In this document: in pieces, positions 27,606-36,569 of the stretch
Position numbering within the stretch: position 1 is the first letter of the stretch
Layout: every line of letters starts with the position of its first letter
Assembly (NCBI RefSeq): GCF_006124995.1
Contig: NZ_QEWN01000016.1
Location: 1 to 40,741, forward strand
Length of the DNA stretch: 40,741 bases
Source: Vibrio sp. Hep-1b-8
GTDB lineage: Bacteria; Pseudomonadota; Gammaproteobacteria; Enterobacterales; Vibrionaceae
Reading direction: 5' to 3'
The notes under the pieces: model-generated
Databases searched by the model: none
What the model saw: the letters and a program-made list of their open reading frames with translations, nothing else
Told to the model about the DNA's origin: nothing
Made by a program: the position numbers and the translations under genes

Positions 27606-28214
27606 TTAGTATTGATGCATTATATGATTCTGCATGGCGTGAATGATTTGCGCGGTCATTCCCCATATAAAGTGGTGTTGATATGACAAACCAAAGACAC
27701 GATGTGAAAAATTGTTAACCTTAAATTTCTGACTATGGAGGTGATTTTTATCCAGAATGATCGAAGCAGGGACTTCAAACAGCTCGTCGACCTCATTCGC
27801 ATCGATCTGGATTTCGTAGTCAGGTGAGATAAACGCTAAAAAAGGCGTGACCGTAAACTTACTAATGGTCACCAGTTCCGGCATTTGACCAAAGATCTCT
27901 ATTTTATTCCTATCTATACCGACCTCTTCAAAGGTTTCTCTTAATGCTGTCTCTGCTAAGTTCGAATCGGAAGCCTCGTATTGACCGCCAGGAAAACTGA
28001 TTTGACCAGGGTGGTGTTTGAGGTGTCGTGCTCGGCGAGTAAAAATGATGTTTAATCCGTGCTCGCGTTCAACGAACCCAATCAGAACGGATGCTTTACG
28101 AAGATGACTCTGTTTTAGGTGCGCGACTCGTTTTAATGCCTCTTGGTTATAATCGACAGTCTGCAACAACTGAAAGCGTTGAATAATGTGGTTTTTATTT
28201 AGTTCTGACAACAC
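27606..28214 (-). CDS. NUDIX hydrolase, CoA pyrophosphatase (NudL-like)
   Basis: 202 residues from the GTG at 28214, which has GGAG at 5-base spacing (GAAGGAGCTAACGTG); the frame is open further upstream but that part overlaps the divergent H-NOX gene. The NUDIX box reads FPGGQYEASDSNLAETALRETFEEVGI, with RE..EE catalytic residues intact and Asp in the place of the first Glu, as in NudL-type proteins (compare VDPTDASL...). LPxVTISKFTVTPF-like sequence after the box fits the CoA-pyrophosphatase subgroup, which cleaves CoA to 4'-phosphopantetheine and 3',5'-ADP. Divergent from the H-NOX gene by 84 bases. Substrate is inferred from family only. Confidence 0.8.
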   Translation of the reverse strand: MLSELNKNHIIQRFQLLQTVDYNQEALKRVAHLKQSHLRKASVLIGFVEREHGLNIIFTRRARHLKHHPGQISFPGGQYEASDSNLAETALRETFEEVGIDRNKIEIFGQMPELVTISKFTVTPFLAFISPDYEIQIDANEVDELFEVPASIILDKNHLHSQKFKVNNFSHRVFGLSYQHHFIWGMTAQIIHAMQNHIMHQY

Positions 28215-28298
28215 GTTAGCTCCTTCATATATTTGAAAAAGGCGTAAATATGACTCATGCTTTCTACTATACTCAAACAAGCAAGGATAGCGCCAAAT

Positions 28299-28847
28299 AT
28301 GAAAGGGATTATCTTCACTGAGTTTATGGATCTTGTGGAGCAAAAGTTTGGTTTAGATGAGTTGGATAGCTTACTTTTAGCAGCGGAAGATAGCGGTGTG
28401 TACACCACAGTCGGTAGCTATGATCATCGCAAACTTGTTCGACTCATTGTACATCTCAGCAAACGCACAGGAATATCACCAGAAGAACTGCAGCGTTTAT
28501 TCGGACAATCCGTTTTTAGGAACCTGTATAACAGTCTACCTTCTAATTGTAGCCTAGAAGATTGTAAATCGTCTTTTCAATTCATTAAGTTAGTCGAGGA
28601 CTACATTCATACTGAGGTTAAAAAACTCTACCCAGAGGCTAACCCGCCAAGATTTGACTTTATTAGCGAATCCAACACGGAATTGGTTTTTGACTATGTG
28701 AGTGTTCGTTGCATGTCTCATGTCTGCTTTGGTCTTATTGAAGGATGTGCTCAGTTTTACAATGATGAATTGGCAATCTCTATGGGTAAGGTTACAAGTG
28801 ATGGCAGCCAAGTTAGATTTAAGGTGGAGCTGATTGGACAAGCATAA
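28299..28847 (+). CDS. H-NOX haem-binding nitric oxide sensor
   Basis: 182 residues from MKGIIFTEFMDLVEQKFG, the family start; the longer frame from 28257 lacks a good ribosome binding site. The haem ligand is His104 in DYIHTEVKKLYPEANPPRF, and the propionate-contact motif Y-x-S-x-R is Tyr133-Ser135-Arg137 (DYVSVRCMSH). The distal Tyr that stabilises O2 in anaerobe homologues (position about 140) is Ser here, consistent with NO selectivity. Cytoplasmic soluble sensor that modulates the partner kinase; the kinase gene starts inside its 3' end (14-base overlap). Confidence 0.93.
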   Translation: MKGIIFTEFMDLVEQKFGLDELDSLLLAAEDSGVYTTVGSYDHRKLVRLIVHLSKRTGISPEELQRLFGQSVFRNLYNSLPSNCSLEDCKSSFQFIKLVEDYIHTEVKKLYPEANPPRFDFISESNTELVFDYVSVRCMSHVCFGLIEGCAQFYNDELAISMGKVTSDGSQVRFKVELIGQA

Positions 28848-30543
28848 TCAAAGTGGCTCGCCGTTGGAGCGTAAACTGCAGCGTGCGATAGAAGCGCGCA
28901 AACAAGCCGAACAGTTGCTCGAAAGTAAGAGTTTGGAGCTATACCAAGCCAACCAACAATTAGAGTTAGTGTTGACGCAGCTTAAACATCAGACGCGCAG
29001 TGACCTCGATAAATTAGAGTTTGAGCAACAGATCAATGAAGCGCTAATTCACTACGGGCGAGCCTTCCTTAGACGTACCTTAGATGATGGTATGATTGCC
29101 AGCCTATTAGAGCGATTATCCTCAACGAAAGCCATTGAACGTGCTGCACTTTTTATTGAATCCAATTTAATTTCGACCATCGAGGGAACTGAGTTTGGTC
29201 CGGTGTCTGCGCGTGAGATTAGTGAGGTAAAACCCTACTCAGTTTGGCAAGGCGATGTGTTGTGTTTGCCGATCGAAATTGATCATAAAACTGCTGGTGA
29301 GCTATCTGTGCGTGTCAGCGGCACTGAGATTGACCGGGATTTTATCACTAGCCAGATTATGCTCATTGGTGAACTACTGTGTAGTGCGATTAGTCGCCAG
29401 ATTATTGTAACCCGTCATCAAGAAGCACGTGCGCGGGCAGAGGAGTCTGAGCGTTCAACCAAAGAGTTCGTCGCGATGATAAATCATGAGCTACGAACCC
29501 CTCTAAATGGCTTACTTGGCAGTGCTGAACTGCTTGCCAGCACTCCTCTCGATGAAGAGCAGCAAACCCTGCTTTCTAATCTCAGTCACTCAGGCGATCT
29601 GCTGCGCTACATTATCAACGATATTCTCGATTTCAGTAAAATGAATGCCGGAATGATGGAGCTCATCCCTTCACAGTTTACGTGGCAAGATCTGCACGAC
29701 ATGATTAACGGGATTTTCCAGCCAAAAGCTCAGGAGAAGGGTGTCGGATTTAAAATTGAACGAGCAACGGAGATGCCTGCGGCGTTTATCGGTGACTTCG
29801 AACGAATAGGACAGATTTTGGTGAACCTTGTCGGCAATGCGATTAAGTTTACCGCGCAGGGAGAGGTCAAGCTAGTTGCCAAATGGCAAGCGGGTAGCTT
29901 GTGTGTCGCCATTATTGACAGCGGCGTTGGTATCAGTAAGGAATTACACAACAAGCTGTTTACCCCTTTTGTTCAGGTCGATAGGTCGGCAAAACGAAAT
30001 TTTGAAGGGACAGGCCTTGGACTGGCGATTTGCAAAAACCTTGTTGATCTGATGGCGGGTGAGATCTCTCTGACTAGCGAACTGGGGCAGGGAAGTTGTT
30101 TTGAAGTCAAGCTCCCGCTTAAAGTGACACAAGCCGAGCCTCATAAAGAGGTGATAAAGGAGGCGGGACTAAGTAATAAATCTATCGACAATTTAGCGAT
30201 ATTGGTTGTCGACGATATTCGTATGAACCAAGTCATCATCAATCAGATGTTGAAAAAACTGTCTATTACCCCAGATATTGCCACGAATGGCATTGAAGCG
30301 ATCAAAGCGGTCGCTATCGGTCACTACGATATCGTCTTCATGGATTGCCGAATGCCTGAGATGGATGGCTTTGAAGCAACGACCTATCTTCGTCAGCAGA
30401 AGTGTACTTTGCCTATTATTGCGCTGACGGCAGGGACGACGTTAGAAGAGCGCGAAAAATGCATCCAGTGTGGGATGGATGACATCTTAACCAAACCCTA
30501 TACCGCCAAAGACTTGAAACTGATGCTCGAAAAGTGGACATGA
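28834..30543 (+). CDS. H-NOX-associated hybrid histidine kinase
   Basis: 569 residues, no membrane segments, so cytoplasmic like its partner. N-terminal coiled coil (about 10-65), a GAF-like or uncharacterised region (about 66-190), then HisKA with phospho-acceptor His218 in MINHELRTPLNG, HATPase with NLVGNAIKF (N box), DSGVGI and GTGLGLAI (G boxes), and a C-terminal receiver with VVDD (458-461) and phospho-Asp504 (FMDCRMPEMDG), Lys in TKPY. Start is TTG at 28834, with AAGGTGGAG four bases upstream, overlapping the H-NOX gene. In Vibrio harveyi the corresponding kinase (HqsK) is inhibited by NO-bound H-NOX and feeds the quorum-sensing phosphotransferase LuxU. That output is inferred here, since no Hpt domain is in this protein. 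Confidence 0.92.
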   Translation: MDKHNQSGSPLERKLQRAIEARKQAEQLLESKSLELYQANQQLELVLTQLKHQTRSDLDKLEFEQQINEALIHYGRAFLRRTLDDGMIASLLERLSSTKAIERAALFIESNLISTIEGTEFGPVSAREISEVKPYSVWQGDVLCLPIEIDHKTAGELSVRVSGTEIDRDFITSQIMLIGELLCSAISRQIIVTRHQEARARAEESERSTKEFVAMINHELRTPLNGLLGSAELLASTPLDEEQQTLLSNLSHSGDLLRYIINDILDFSKMNAGMMELIPSQFTWQDLHDMINGIFQPKAQEKGVGFKIERATEMPAAFIGDFERIGQILVNLVGNAIKFTAQGEVKLVAKWQAGSLCVAIIDSGVGISKELHNKLFTPFVQVDRSAKRNFEGTGLGLAICKNLVDLMAGEISLTSELGQGSCFEVKLPLKVTQAEPHKEVIKEAGLSNKSIDNLAILVVDDIRMNQVIINQMLKKLSITPDIATNGIEAIKAVAIGHYDIVFMDCRMPEMDGFEATTYLRQQKCTLPIIALTAGTTLEEREKCIQCGMDDILTKPYTAKDLKLMLEKWT

Positions 30544-30554
30544 GATCTGTCCAC
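30534..30554. terminator. Hairpin shared by convergent gene ends
   Basis: Perfect 7-bp stem GTGGACA/TGTCCAC (30534-30540, 30548-30554) with the kinase stop codon TGA in its loop; the pabB stop is two bases beyond. No T-run, so weak terminator or RNA stabiliser. Confidence 0.4.
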
Positions 30555-30555
30555 A

Positions 30556-31923
30556 TCACTCAGTCAGGACTGGAAGTATCCGGCTCAGTTTGTCGAGCGT
30601 TTCTTGATATTCGCTATCACACTGACTGTCAGCGACTAGGCCGCCACCGGCCCAGACATGCAATTGCCCTTGTTCAGCGACCAGTGTTCGTATTGTGATG
30701 CTGGTATCCATTTGTCCATGACGACTGATGTAACCAATGCTGCCACAGTAGGCGTTACGACGATGAGGTTCCAGTTCTTCGATGATTTCCATCGCCCGGA
30801 CTTTAGGTGCGCCGGTGATAGAGCCTCCCGGAAAGGACGCGCGCAGTAAATCAGCGGCGCTATATTGGTCATCAAGTTGAGCGCGAATAGTACTCACTAA
30901 GTGGTGAACGGCGGGAAAACTTTCAATGTCGAACAATTTAGGGACATGTACAGTGCCAGGTTTGGCAACTCGCCCGACATCATTGCGCAGCAAGTCAACA
31001 ATCATGAGATTCTCAGCTTGATCTTTTTCAGCATTGGCTAAGTCTTTTGCAGCTTGCTGATCAATGATAGGGTCATCGCTACGTGGGCGAGTCCCTTTGA
31101 TCGGTTTGGTCTCGATAAGACGCGCTTTGACTTGGAGGAAACGCTCAGGAGAAACACTTATTATTGCGCCTTGTTCGGTACGAATAAATGCTGAGAAAGG
31201 CCCTTGATTGACCTGCTCAAGCTTTTGATAAGCCTGCCACTCACTCCCTTGATAAGGTGCTGTAAATCGCTGTGCCAAATTGATCTGATAGCAATCTCCT
31301 GAACGAAGGTACTCCTGAACTTGTTCAAATTTGCCACGGTAGTCCGCTTTGGTCATGTTAGAGCACCAAGGACCAACAAGTGCGAACGGGTTACTTTTTT
31401 CTGGTGCGTGTTGGTTCAACCATTGCCAGTGCTTGTCAACGTTTTGTCCGACAATACTTGCGTTCTGAAGTTGATGATCGACGATCAGCGCCCAGTCATA
31501 TAATCCAACCGCCATATCGAGTGTTTTCAGGTCATGCTCCGCCAACACGGGCATGCGCTCGACGCGACGACCCAAGTCATACGCAAAATAACCCAGAGCC
31601 CCACCAATAAAAGGAAGCTCACCATCGTACTCAATACCGGGCAACACGCGTGCCTGAACGTGTTTGACTAGCTCAAACGGGTTGGTGTCGGAGATTTCGA
31701 TCTTATCTGCCATTTTTATGGTACTTCTCTCGCCCGTAGTGATGATTGTAGCGATGGGCTGTGCGACCAATATGTCAAAACGGCTATCAACATGAGTGGT
31801 TGAAGGTGAGCGAAGCAACATTGCCCAAGGCAAAGATTCGATGTGATTAAACAGCGAAACCGCTAGGTCATTTTTATAAGGGATCGGTTTGATTTCTAAG
31901 CGATTTGGCTTGATGTTATTCAT
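30556..31923 (-). CDS. pabB: Aminodeoxychorismate synthase component I
   Basis: Makes 4-amino-4-deoxychorismate from chorismate with ammonia from PabA, for folate synthesis. 455 residues from the ATG at 31923 (E. coli 453); a TTG six codons earlier is possible, and neither has a clear ribosome binding site. The N-terminal part resembles E. coli (ESLPWAMLLRS, DSRFDILVAQPIATI), and the C-terminal chorismate-binding domain has GDCYQINLAQRF, IETKPIKGTRPR, DQAENLMIVDLLRNDVGRV and ASFPGGSITGAPKVRAMEII. The PIKGTRPR motif carries the Lys of the PabB type rather than the Ala-type of anthranilate synthase. Convergent with the H-NOX kinase. Confidence 0.93.
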   Translation of the reverse strand: MNNIKPNRLEIKPIPYKNDLAVSLFNHIESLPWAMLLRSPSTTHVDSRFDILVAQPIATIITTGERSTIKMADKIEISDTNPFELVKHVQARVLPGIEYDGELPFIGGALGYFAYDLGRRVERMPVLAEHDLKTLDMAVGLYDWALIVDHQLQNASIVGQNVDKHWQWLNQHAPEKSNPFALVGPWCSNMTKADYRGKFEQVQEYLRSGDCYQINLAQRFTAPYQGSEWQAYQKLEQVNQGPFSAFIRTEQGAIISVSPERFLQVKARLIETKPIKGTRPRSDDPIIDQQAAKDLANAEKDQAENLMIVDLLRNDVGRVAKPGTVHVPKLFDIESFPAVHHLVSTIRAQLDDQYSAADLLRASFPGGSITGAPKVRAMEIIEELEPHRRNAYCGSIGYISRHGQMDTSITIRTLVAEQGQLHVWAGGGLVADSQCDSEYQETLDKLSRILPVLTE

Positions 31924-32091
31924 TTGTTTAATTTGTGACAAAGAGATCGTTGATTACGTGGCGTGTTGAGAAAAGCAAGAGTATCATAATGGCATCAAAG
32001 GTCGCTACACCAGTGTTTCGTAAATATAAAATCAATAAGCAAACGCTTGTGTTCGGCTAGAAAAGGAAGCACAAAAATAACGAGGCATGCA

Positions 32092-33615
32092 ATGACCGTA
32101 ATTCGTCAACAGGATGTGATCAGCAGTGTAGCTGATGCGCTCCAGTACATTTCTTATTACCACCCATTAGACTTTGTCCAAGCCCTAGAAAAAGCCTATC
32201 AACGTGAAGAGAGCCAAGCGGCGAAAGACGCAATTGCTCAGATTCTGATTAACTCTCGTATGTCTGCGGAAGGGCATCGCCCAATCTGCCAAGATACTGG
32301 TATCGTCACTTGTTTCGTAAATATCGGTATGGCTGTGCAGTGGGACTCTACGGATCTAACGGTACAACAGATGGTCGATGAAGGTGTTCGTCAGGCTTAC
32401 ACTAACCCTGATAACCCACTTCGTGCATCGGTTCTCATGGATCCTGCGGGTAAACGTATTAACACCAAAGACAATACACCTGCGGTTGTTCATATCAACA
32501 TGGTTCCGGGCGATAAAGTTGAGATTCAAATCGCGGCAAAAGGCGGCGGTAGTGAAAACAAAACCAAGATGGTTATGCTGAACCCATCAGATGACATTGC
32601 TGAATGGGTTGAAAAAACGTTGCCAACCATGGGGGCAGGCTGGTGTCCACCGGGCATGCTTGGTATCGGTATCGGTGGTACCGCTGAAAAAGCGGCGGTG
32701 CTGGCAAAAGAATCACTGATGGAGCACATCGATATCCAAGAGCTTATCGACCGTGGACCACAAAATGCAGAAGAAGAGCTCCGTCTTGATATCTTCAACC
32801 GCGTGAACAAGTTGGGTATTGGTGCGCAAGGTCTTGGCGGCTTAACCACAGTTGTTGATGTGAAAATCAAAACAGCACCCACTCATGCAGCATCCAAACC
32901 GGTATGTTTGATCCCTAACTGTGCGGCGACTCGTCACGTGCATTTCACTCTAGATGGTTCTGGTCCTGCTGATCTGACGCCACCGAAATTGGAAGAGTGG
33001 CCAGATATTACTTGGGAAGCGGGAGCGAACACGCGTCGTGTTAATCTCGACGAAGTGACACAGGCTGATGTTGAACAGTGGAAAACGGGTGAAACGGTAC
33101 TGCTTTCAGGCAAGATACTCACTGGTCGTGATGCTGCGCATAAACGTATTCAAACGATGCTTGCAAACGGAGAAGGTCTACCAGAAGGTGTCGACTTCAA
33201 AGGCAAGTTTATCTACTACGTAGGCCCAGTTGACGCGGTCGGTGACGAAGCCGTAGGTCCAGCAGGTCCGACAACGTCGACACGTATGGATAAGTTCACA
33301 GACATGATGCTGGAAGAAACGGGCATCATGGGTATGATTGGTAAAGCTGAGCGTGGTCCAGCAACGGTTGAGTCAATCAAGAAACACAAAGCGGTTTACT
33401 TGATGGCGGTTGGTGGTGCGGCTTACTTGGTTGCTAAAGCGATTAAGAAAGCGCGTGTTGTCGCGTTTGAAGACTTAGGTATGGAAGCGATCTACGAGTT
33501 TGAAGTGGAAGATATGCCTGTCACCGTCGCGGTTGACTCTAACGGTGCAAACGCTCACCAAATCGGCCCTGATACGTGGAAGGTGAAGATTCAGGAAATG
33601 GAATCTCAATCTTAA
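32092..33615 (+). CDS. Fumarate hydratase, class I (iron-sulfur)
   Basis: Interconverts fumarate and malate with an oxygen-sensitive [4Fe-4S] cluster, TCA cycle, cytoplasm. The true start is the ATG at 32092 (GAGG, 6-base spacing), giving 507 residues. Cysteines that can hold the cluster are Cys66 in RPICQDTG, the one in GAGWCPPGMLGIGIGG, and that in LIPNCAATRHVHF. The C-terminal domain reads SGKILTGRDAAHKRIQ, YVGPVDAVGDEAVGPAGPTTSTRMDKF and GKAERG, as in FumA/FumB; these E. coli enzymes are about 40 residues longer. I cannot decide between fumA and fumB names. A terminator follows at 33669. Confidence 0.95.
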   Translation: MTVIRQQDVISSVADALQYISYYHPLDFVQALEKAYQREESQAAKDAIAQILINSRMSAEGHRPICQDTGIVTCFVNIGMAVQWDSTDLTVQQMVDEGVRQAYTNPDNPLRASVLMDPAGKRINTKDNTPAVVHINMVPGDKVEIQIAAKGGGSENKTKMVMLNPSDDIAEWVEKTLPTMGAGWCPPGMLGIGIGGTAEKAAVLAKESLMEHIDIQELIDRGPQNAEEELRLDIFNRVNKLGIGAQGLGGLTTVVDVKIKTAPTHAASKPVCLIPNCAATRHVHFTLDGSGPADLTPPKLEEWPDITWEAGANTRRVNLDEVTQADVEQWKTGETVLLSGKILTGRDAAHKRIQTMLANGEGLPEGVDFKGKFIYYVGPVDAVGDEAVGPAGPTTSTRMDKFTDMMLEETGIMGMIGKAERGPATVESIKKHKAVYLMAVGGAAYLVAKAIKKARVVAFEDLGMEAIYEFEVEDMPVTVAVDSNGANAHQIGPDTWKVKIQEMESQS

Positions 33616-33667
33616 TCACGTTTGTTAAGTTTGTGAGAAATCACAGATTTAATTGGCAGATATTTGA

Positions 33668-33697
33668 CAAAGGTGGAGCAAAAGCTGCACCTTTTGT
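33668..33697 (+). terminator. Terminator after fumarase
   Basis: An 11-12-bp stem with one mismatch (33669-33679 with 33684-33694, AAAGGTGGAGC/GCTGCACCTTT) and a CTTTTG tail, about 53 bases past the fumarase stop. Confidence 0.75.
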
Positions 33698-33741
33698 CTA
33701 TATACTCTAATTTATTCTTATTCTAAACGTCAGGAGAGCAC

Positions 33742-33927
33742 ATGCCTCGCTTTATTCAAATTCTTCAGATAATCATTGCTGTGGTTATCGGCGCATTCGT
33801 CGGATATGACCTCATTCTTCATGGCATCAGTATCTTTGATGAAAAATATGTGACTATCACTTGTGCTTTGTTTGTGTTGCTTGAAATCGCACTGTTTGTT
33901 GTTTACAAGTTGATTGAAGACGATTAG
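33742..33927 (+). CDS. Small inner-membrane protein, 61 residues
   Basis: Two hydrophobic helices, about 7-27 (LQIIIAVVIGAFVGYDLILHG) and 37-56 (VTITCALFVLLEIALFVVYKL), separated by a charged loop SIFDEKY and ending in acidic EDD. I do not recognise a family name. The start has CAGGAGAG seven bases upstream, and a perfect terminator follows, so it is a genuine small gene with its own unit, between fumarase and ycjX. Confidence 0.7.
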   Translation: MPRFIQILQIIIAVVIGAFVGYDLILHGISIFDEKYVTITCALFVLLEIALFVVYKLIEDD

Positions 33928-33952
33928 TGCTCAACCGTAGTTTTACAACTTT

Positions 33953-33982
33953 AAGCCTCTGATTTTTATCAGAGGCTTTTTT
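33953..33982 (+). terminator. Terminator of the small membrane protein gene
   Basis: Perfect 11-bp stem AAGCCTCTGAT/ATCAGAGGCTT (33953-33963, 33968-33978) followed by TTTT. Confidence 0.92.
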
Positions 33983-34046
33983 GTTCATCTAGGATTAAGG
34001 TTACAATCAGTAAGCTAGTGGTCAGTGTGTATAAAAGAGATAGTGA

Positions 34047-35423
34047 ATGAAGCATATTACTCAAGAAGTGAATGATTTAATCAGCAGAAGCGTCGATTCC
34101 CATGTTCGTATTGCCGTAACGGGTTTATCTCGAGCAGGTAAAACGGCGTTTATCAGTTCGTTAGTCAACCAGCTTCTTCATACTTCCACTCACGATAACT
34201 TACCTCTGTTAAGTGCTGCGCGTGACAAGCGTTTGGTTGGCGCAAAACGTGAACCGCAAACCAATATGCTCGTTCCTCGTTTTGGTTATGATGAGGCGAT
34301 GGAACATGTCCTTGCATTACCACCGCAATGGCCTGAGCCAACGCGCGACGTCAGTGAGATACGTTTGGCGCTCAAGTATAAGCCAACCAAGAAAACCAAG
34401 AAGTTGTTTGGCAATACAGCAAAGTTACATATCGACATTATCGATTATCCGGGCGAATGGCTGCTGGATTTACCCCTGTTGGATATGAATTTTCATCAAT
34501 GGTCTCAAAAGCAATTTGAGGCGTTAAAGGGGGGACGTAAAGAGCTGGCCGAGGTTTGGTTAGCGCAATTAGATAAGCTGGATCTTTCAGCGCCACTGAA
34601 CGAAAAAGAACTCGCTCTCATCTCTCAGAGCTATACGGAGTTTCTTTTCTCATGCAAAGAACAAGGATTTCACTGGGTACAACCGGGGCGATTTGTGTTA
34701 CCCGGCGAACTGGAAGGGGCGCCTGTGTTGCAGTTTTTCCCTTGTTCTTTTGATGACAATGCCAAGGTAGCGAAAGGCTCAAACTTGGCCATGTTGAAGG
34801 CTCGCTATCAGGAGTATCAGCAAAAAGTGGTTAAGGCGTTTTATAAGCACCACTTTTCAACGTTCGATCGTCAAATTGTGCTGGTGGACTGTTTGCAACC
34901 ACTTAACGCGGGTTATGAGTCCTTTCACGATATGCGCCAAGCGTTAGAGCAAATCATGCATAGCTTCCGTTATGGTCGTAGCAGCATGCTCAAGCGTCTG
35001 TTTGCTCCGCGTATCGATAAAGTATTGTTTGCCGCAACCAAAGCAGATCATGTGACACCCGAACAGCATCCACACCTTGTTTCTCTATTACAACAAATGG
35101 TGCATCCTGCATGGCAAACCGCTTCTTATGAAAACATAGAGATGAACTGCATGACGATGGCGTCAATACAGGCAACGGAGACGGGGTATATCAGTCAGGG
35201 TGAACAGTCTTGCCCTGCCATTCGTGGAACGACGCTTGATGGAGAGGCCATGACGGTGTTTCCTGGTGAGGTACCGAGAAAGCTTCCTGCAGCGGATTAT
35301 TGGCAGAAGCAAGGGTTTGAGTTTACATCATTCAGACCGAGAGAGTGGGGTGGAGATGACCCGTTACCGCATATCCGAATGGACAAGGCACTAGAGTATT
35401 TGATTGGGGATAAGCTGAGATGA
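34047..35423 (+). CDS. ycjX: YcjX family GTP/ATP-binding protein (DUF463)
   Basis: 458 residues (E. coli YcjX about 465). P-loop GLSRAGKT at 26-33 near the N-terminus, [13 protein letters not shown] resembling a G3 switch region (DxxG), and [13 protein letters not shown] a TKAD motif like the NKxD base-specificity box. Known as a stress-induced nucleotide-binding protein, under the phage-shock regulator in enterics; its function is unclear. It overlaps ycjF by four bases (ATGA), and ycjX-ycjF-tyrR is the same order as in E. coli. Cytoplasmic or membrane-associated through YcjF is inferred. Confidence 0.92.
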   Translation: MKHITQEVNDLISRSVDSHVRIAVTGLSRAGKTAFISSLVNQLLHTSTHDNLPLLSAARDKRLVGAKREPQTNMLVPRFGYDEAMEHVLALPPQWPEPTRDVSEIRLALKYKPTKKTKKLFGNTAKLHIDIIDYPGEWLLDLPLLDMNFHQWSQKQFEALKGGRKELAEVWLAQLDKLDLSAPLNEKELALISQSYTEFLFSCKEQGFHWVQPGRFVLPGELEGAPVLQFFPCSFDDNAKVAKGSNLAMLKARYQEYQQKVVKAFYKHHFSTFDRQIVLVDCLQPLNAGYESFHDMRQALEQIMHSFRYGRSSMLKRLFAPRIDKVLFAATKADHVTPEQHPHLVSLLQQMVHPAWQTASYENIEMNCMTMASIQATETGYISQGEQSCPAIRGTTLDGEAMTVFPGEVPRKLPAADYWQKQGFEFTSFRPREWGGDDPLPHIRMDKALEYLIGDKLR

Positions 35424-36469
35424 GTACGTCAGATAAAACGCAACTAAAACAGAAACACGTCTTCGACCAGACGTTTGGCGATGAGTCGTCCCCCATTCAA
35501 CAAGAACTGACCTCACAGAAGCACTTTGAGCCGCAAGAAAAATTTGTGCCCGTTGAAATTGAAGTCGAACATCAAGATGACCGGACAGAGCAAAATCTAG
35601 AGCAAATTATTCGACCCCAAAAGGGTTCAAAGTGGTTTTCGATAGGCTTGTTAACTGCATTTTCAGGCTTGGTCGGGTGGCAAGCGATAGATAGCGTTGT
35701 CACTGCTATTCAAAGCGCAGATTGGCTCTCATTGGGGTGGTCAGGGTTTATCGCGACCATCGCTATGTTTGGAATTGGTTCTATTGGACGCGAACTCTAT
35801 AAGCTGCGTAAGCTACGCAATCACTTTAGTGTACAAGAGCAAAGTGAGGCGTTGCTTGCTGCCAATAGTGTTGGCCAAGGGAAAGCATTTTGTCAGTCAG
35901 TGGCGAAACAGTCAGGTATTGGTACTGAGTCACCAAGTTATGACCGTTGGATCAATAGCATCAATGGTTCACATAGTGATAGTGAAGTGCTTGAAATGTA
36001 TGACGCCATGGTGGTGGCGGAGCAAGATAAAATAGCCACTAAGATAGTCTCACAGCATGCAACGGAATCGGCGGCTTTGGTGGCGATTAGTCCACTTGCC
36101 ATTGCTGATATGTTACTTGTCGCGTGGCGAAACTTCAAAATGATCGACAACCTCGCAGACGTTTATGGAGTAGAGCTGGGTTACTGGTCTAGACTCAAAT
36201 TGTTCAAAGCGACTCTGGTCAACATGGCCGCTGCTGGAGCGAGTGAACTGGCGGTTGATGCAGGTATGGATCTGATGTCGATGGATCTCGCTGGAAGAGT
36301 CTCTGCCAGAGCGGGTCAAGGATTGGGTGTTGGCATTCTGACCGCAAGGTTGGGGCTCAAAGCGATGGCTTTACTTAGACCTTTACCGTGGAACAAAGAG
36401 CGCCAAGTTAGGTTAGGGGCGATCCGCAAGCAAATCGTTGAAAAAGTCGCCGCTATTACAATCAAATAG
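35420..36469 (+). CDS. ycjF: YcjF family membrane protein (DUF697)
   Basis: 349 residues (E. coli 353). A charged, hydrophilic N-terminus (about 1-72), two adjacent membrane segments (about 73-93 and 98-118), and a C-terminal DUF697-type domain with [30 protein letters not shown] and the small-residue hydrophobic [13 protein letters not shown] helix. Starts with ATGA overlapping the ycjX stop, so coupled translation. Partner of YcjX by conserved pairing. Confidence 0.92.
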   Translation: MSTSDKTQLKQKHVFDQTFGDESSPIQQELTSQKHFEPQEKFVPVEIEVEHQDDRTEQNLEQIIRPQKGSKWFSIGLLTAFSGLVGWQAIDSVVTAIQSADWLSLGWSGFIATIAMFGIGSIGRELYKLRKLRNHFSVQEQSEALLAANSVGQGKAFCQSVAKQSGIGTESPSYDRWINSINGSHSDSEVLEMYDAMVVAEQDKIATKIVSQHATESAALVAISPLAIADMLLVAWRNFKMIDNLADVYGVELGYWSRLKLFKATLVNMAAAGASELAVDAGMDLMSMDLAGRVSARAGQGLGVGILTARLGLKAMALLRPLPWNKERQVRLGAIRKQIVEKVAAITIK

Positions 36470-36569
36470 TGCGAATGTGAAGCAAGTAATATCAGTTTGC
36501 TTGACGAGGATCTAGGCTTAGTAGAAACTACTGTCAACTTTTCGTGACACCTTAGTTAGGAACTCATAC

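Noticed and set aside
27477..27686. Plus-strand frame of 69 codons overlapping the NUDIX gene end
   Set aside because: No ribosome binding site, unusual composition, overlaps a clear gene and the CTAATGT repeats; treated as chance.
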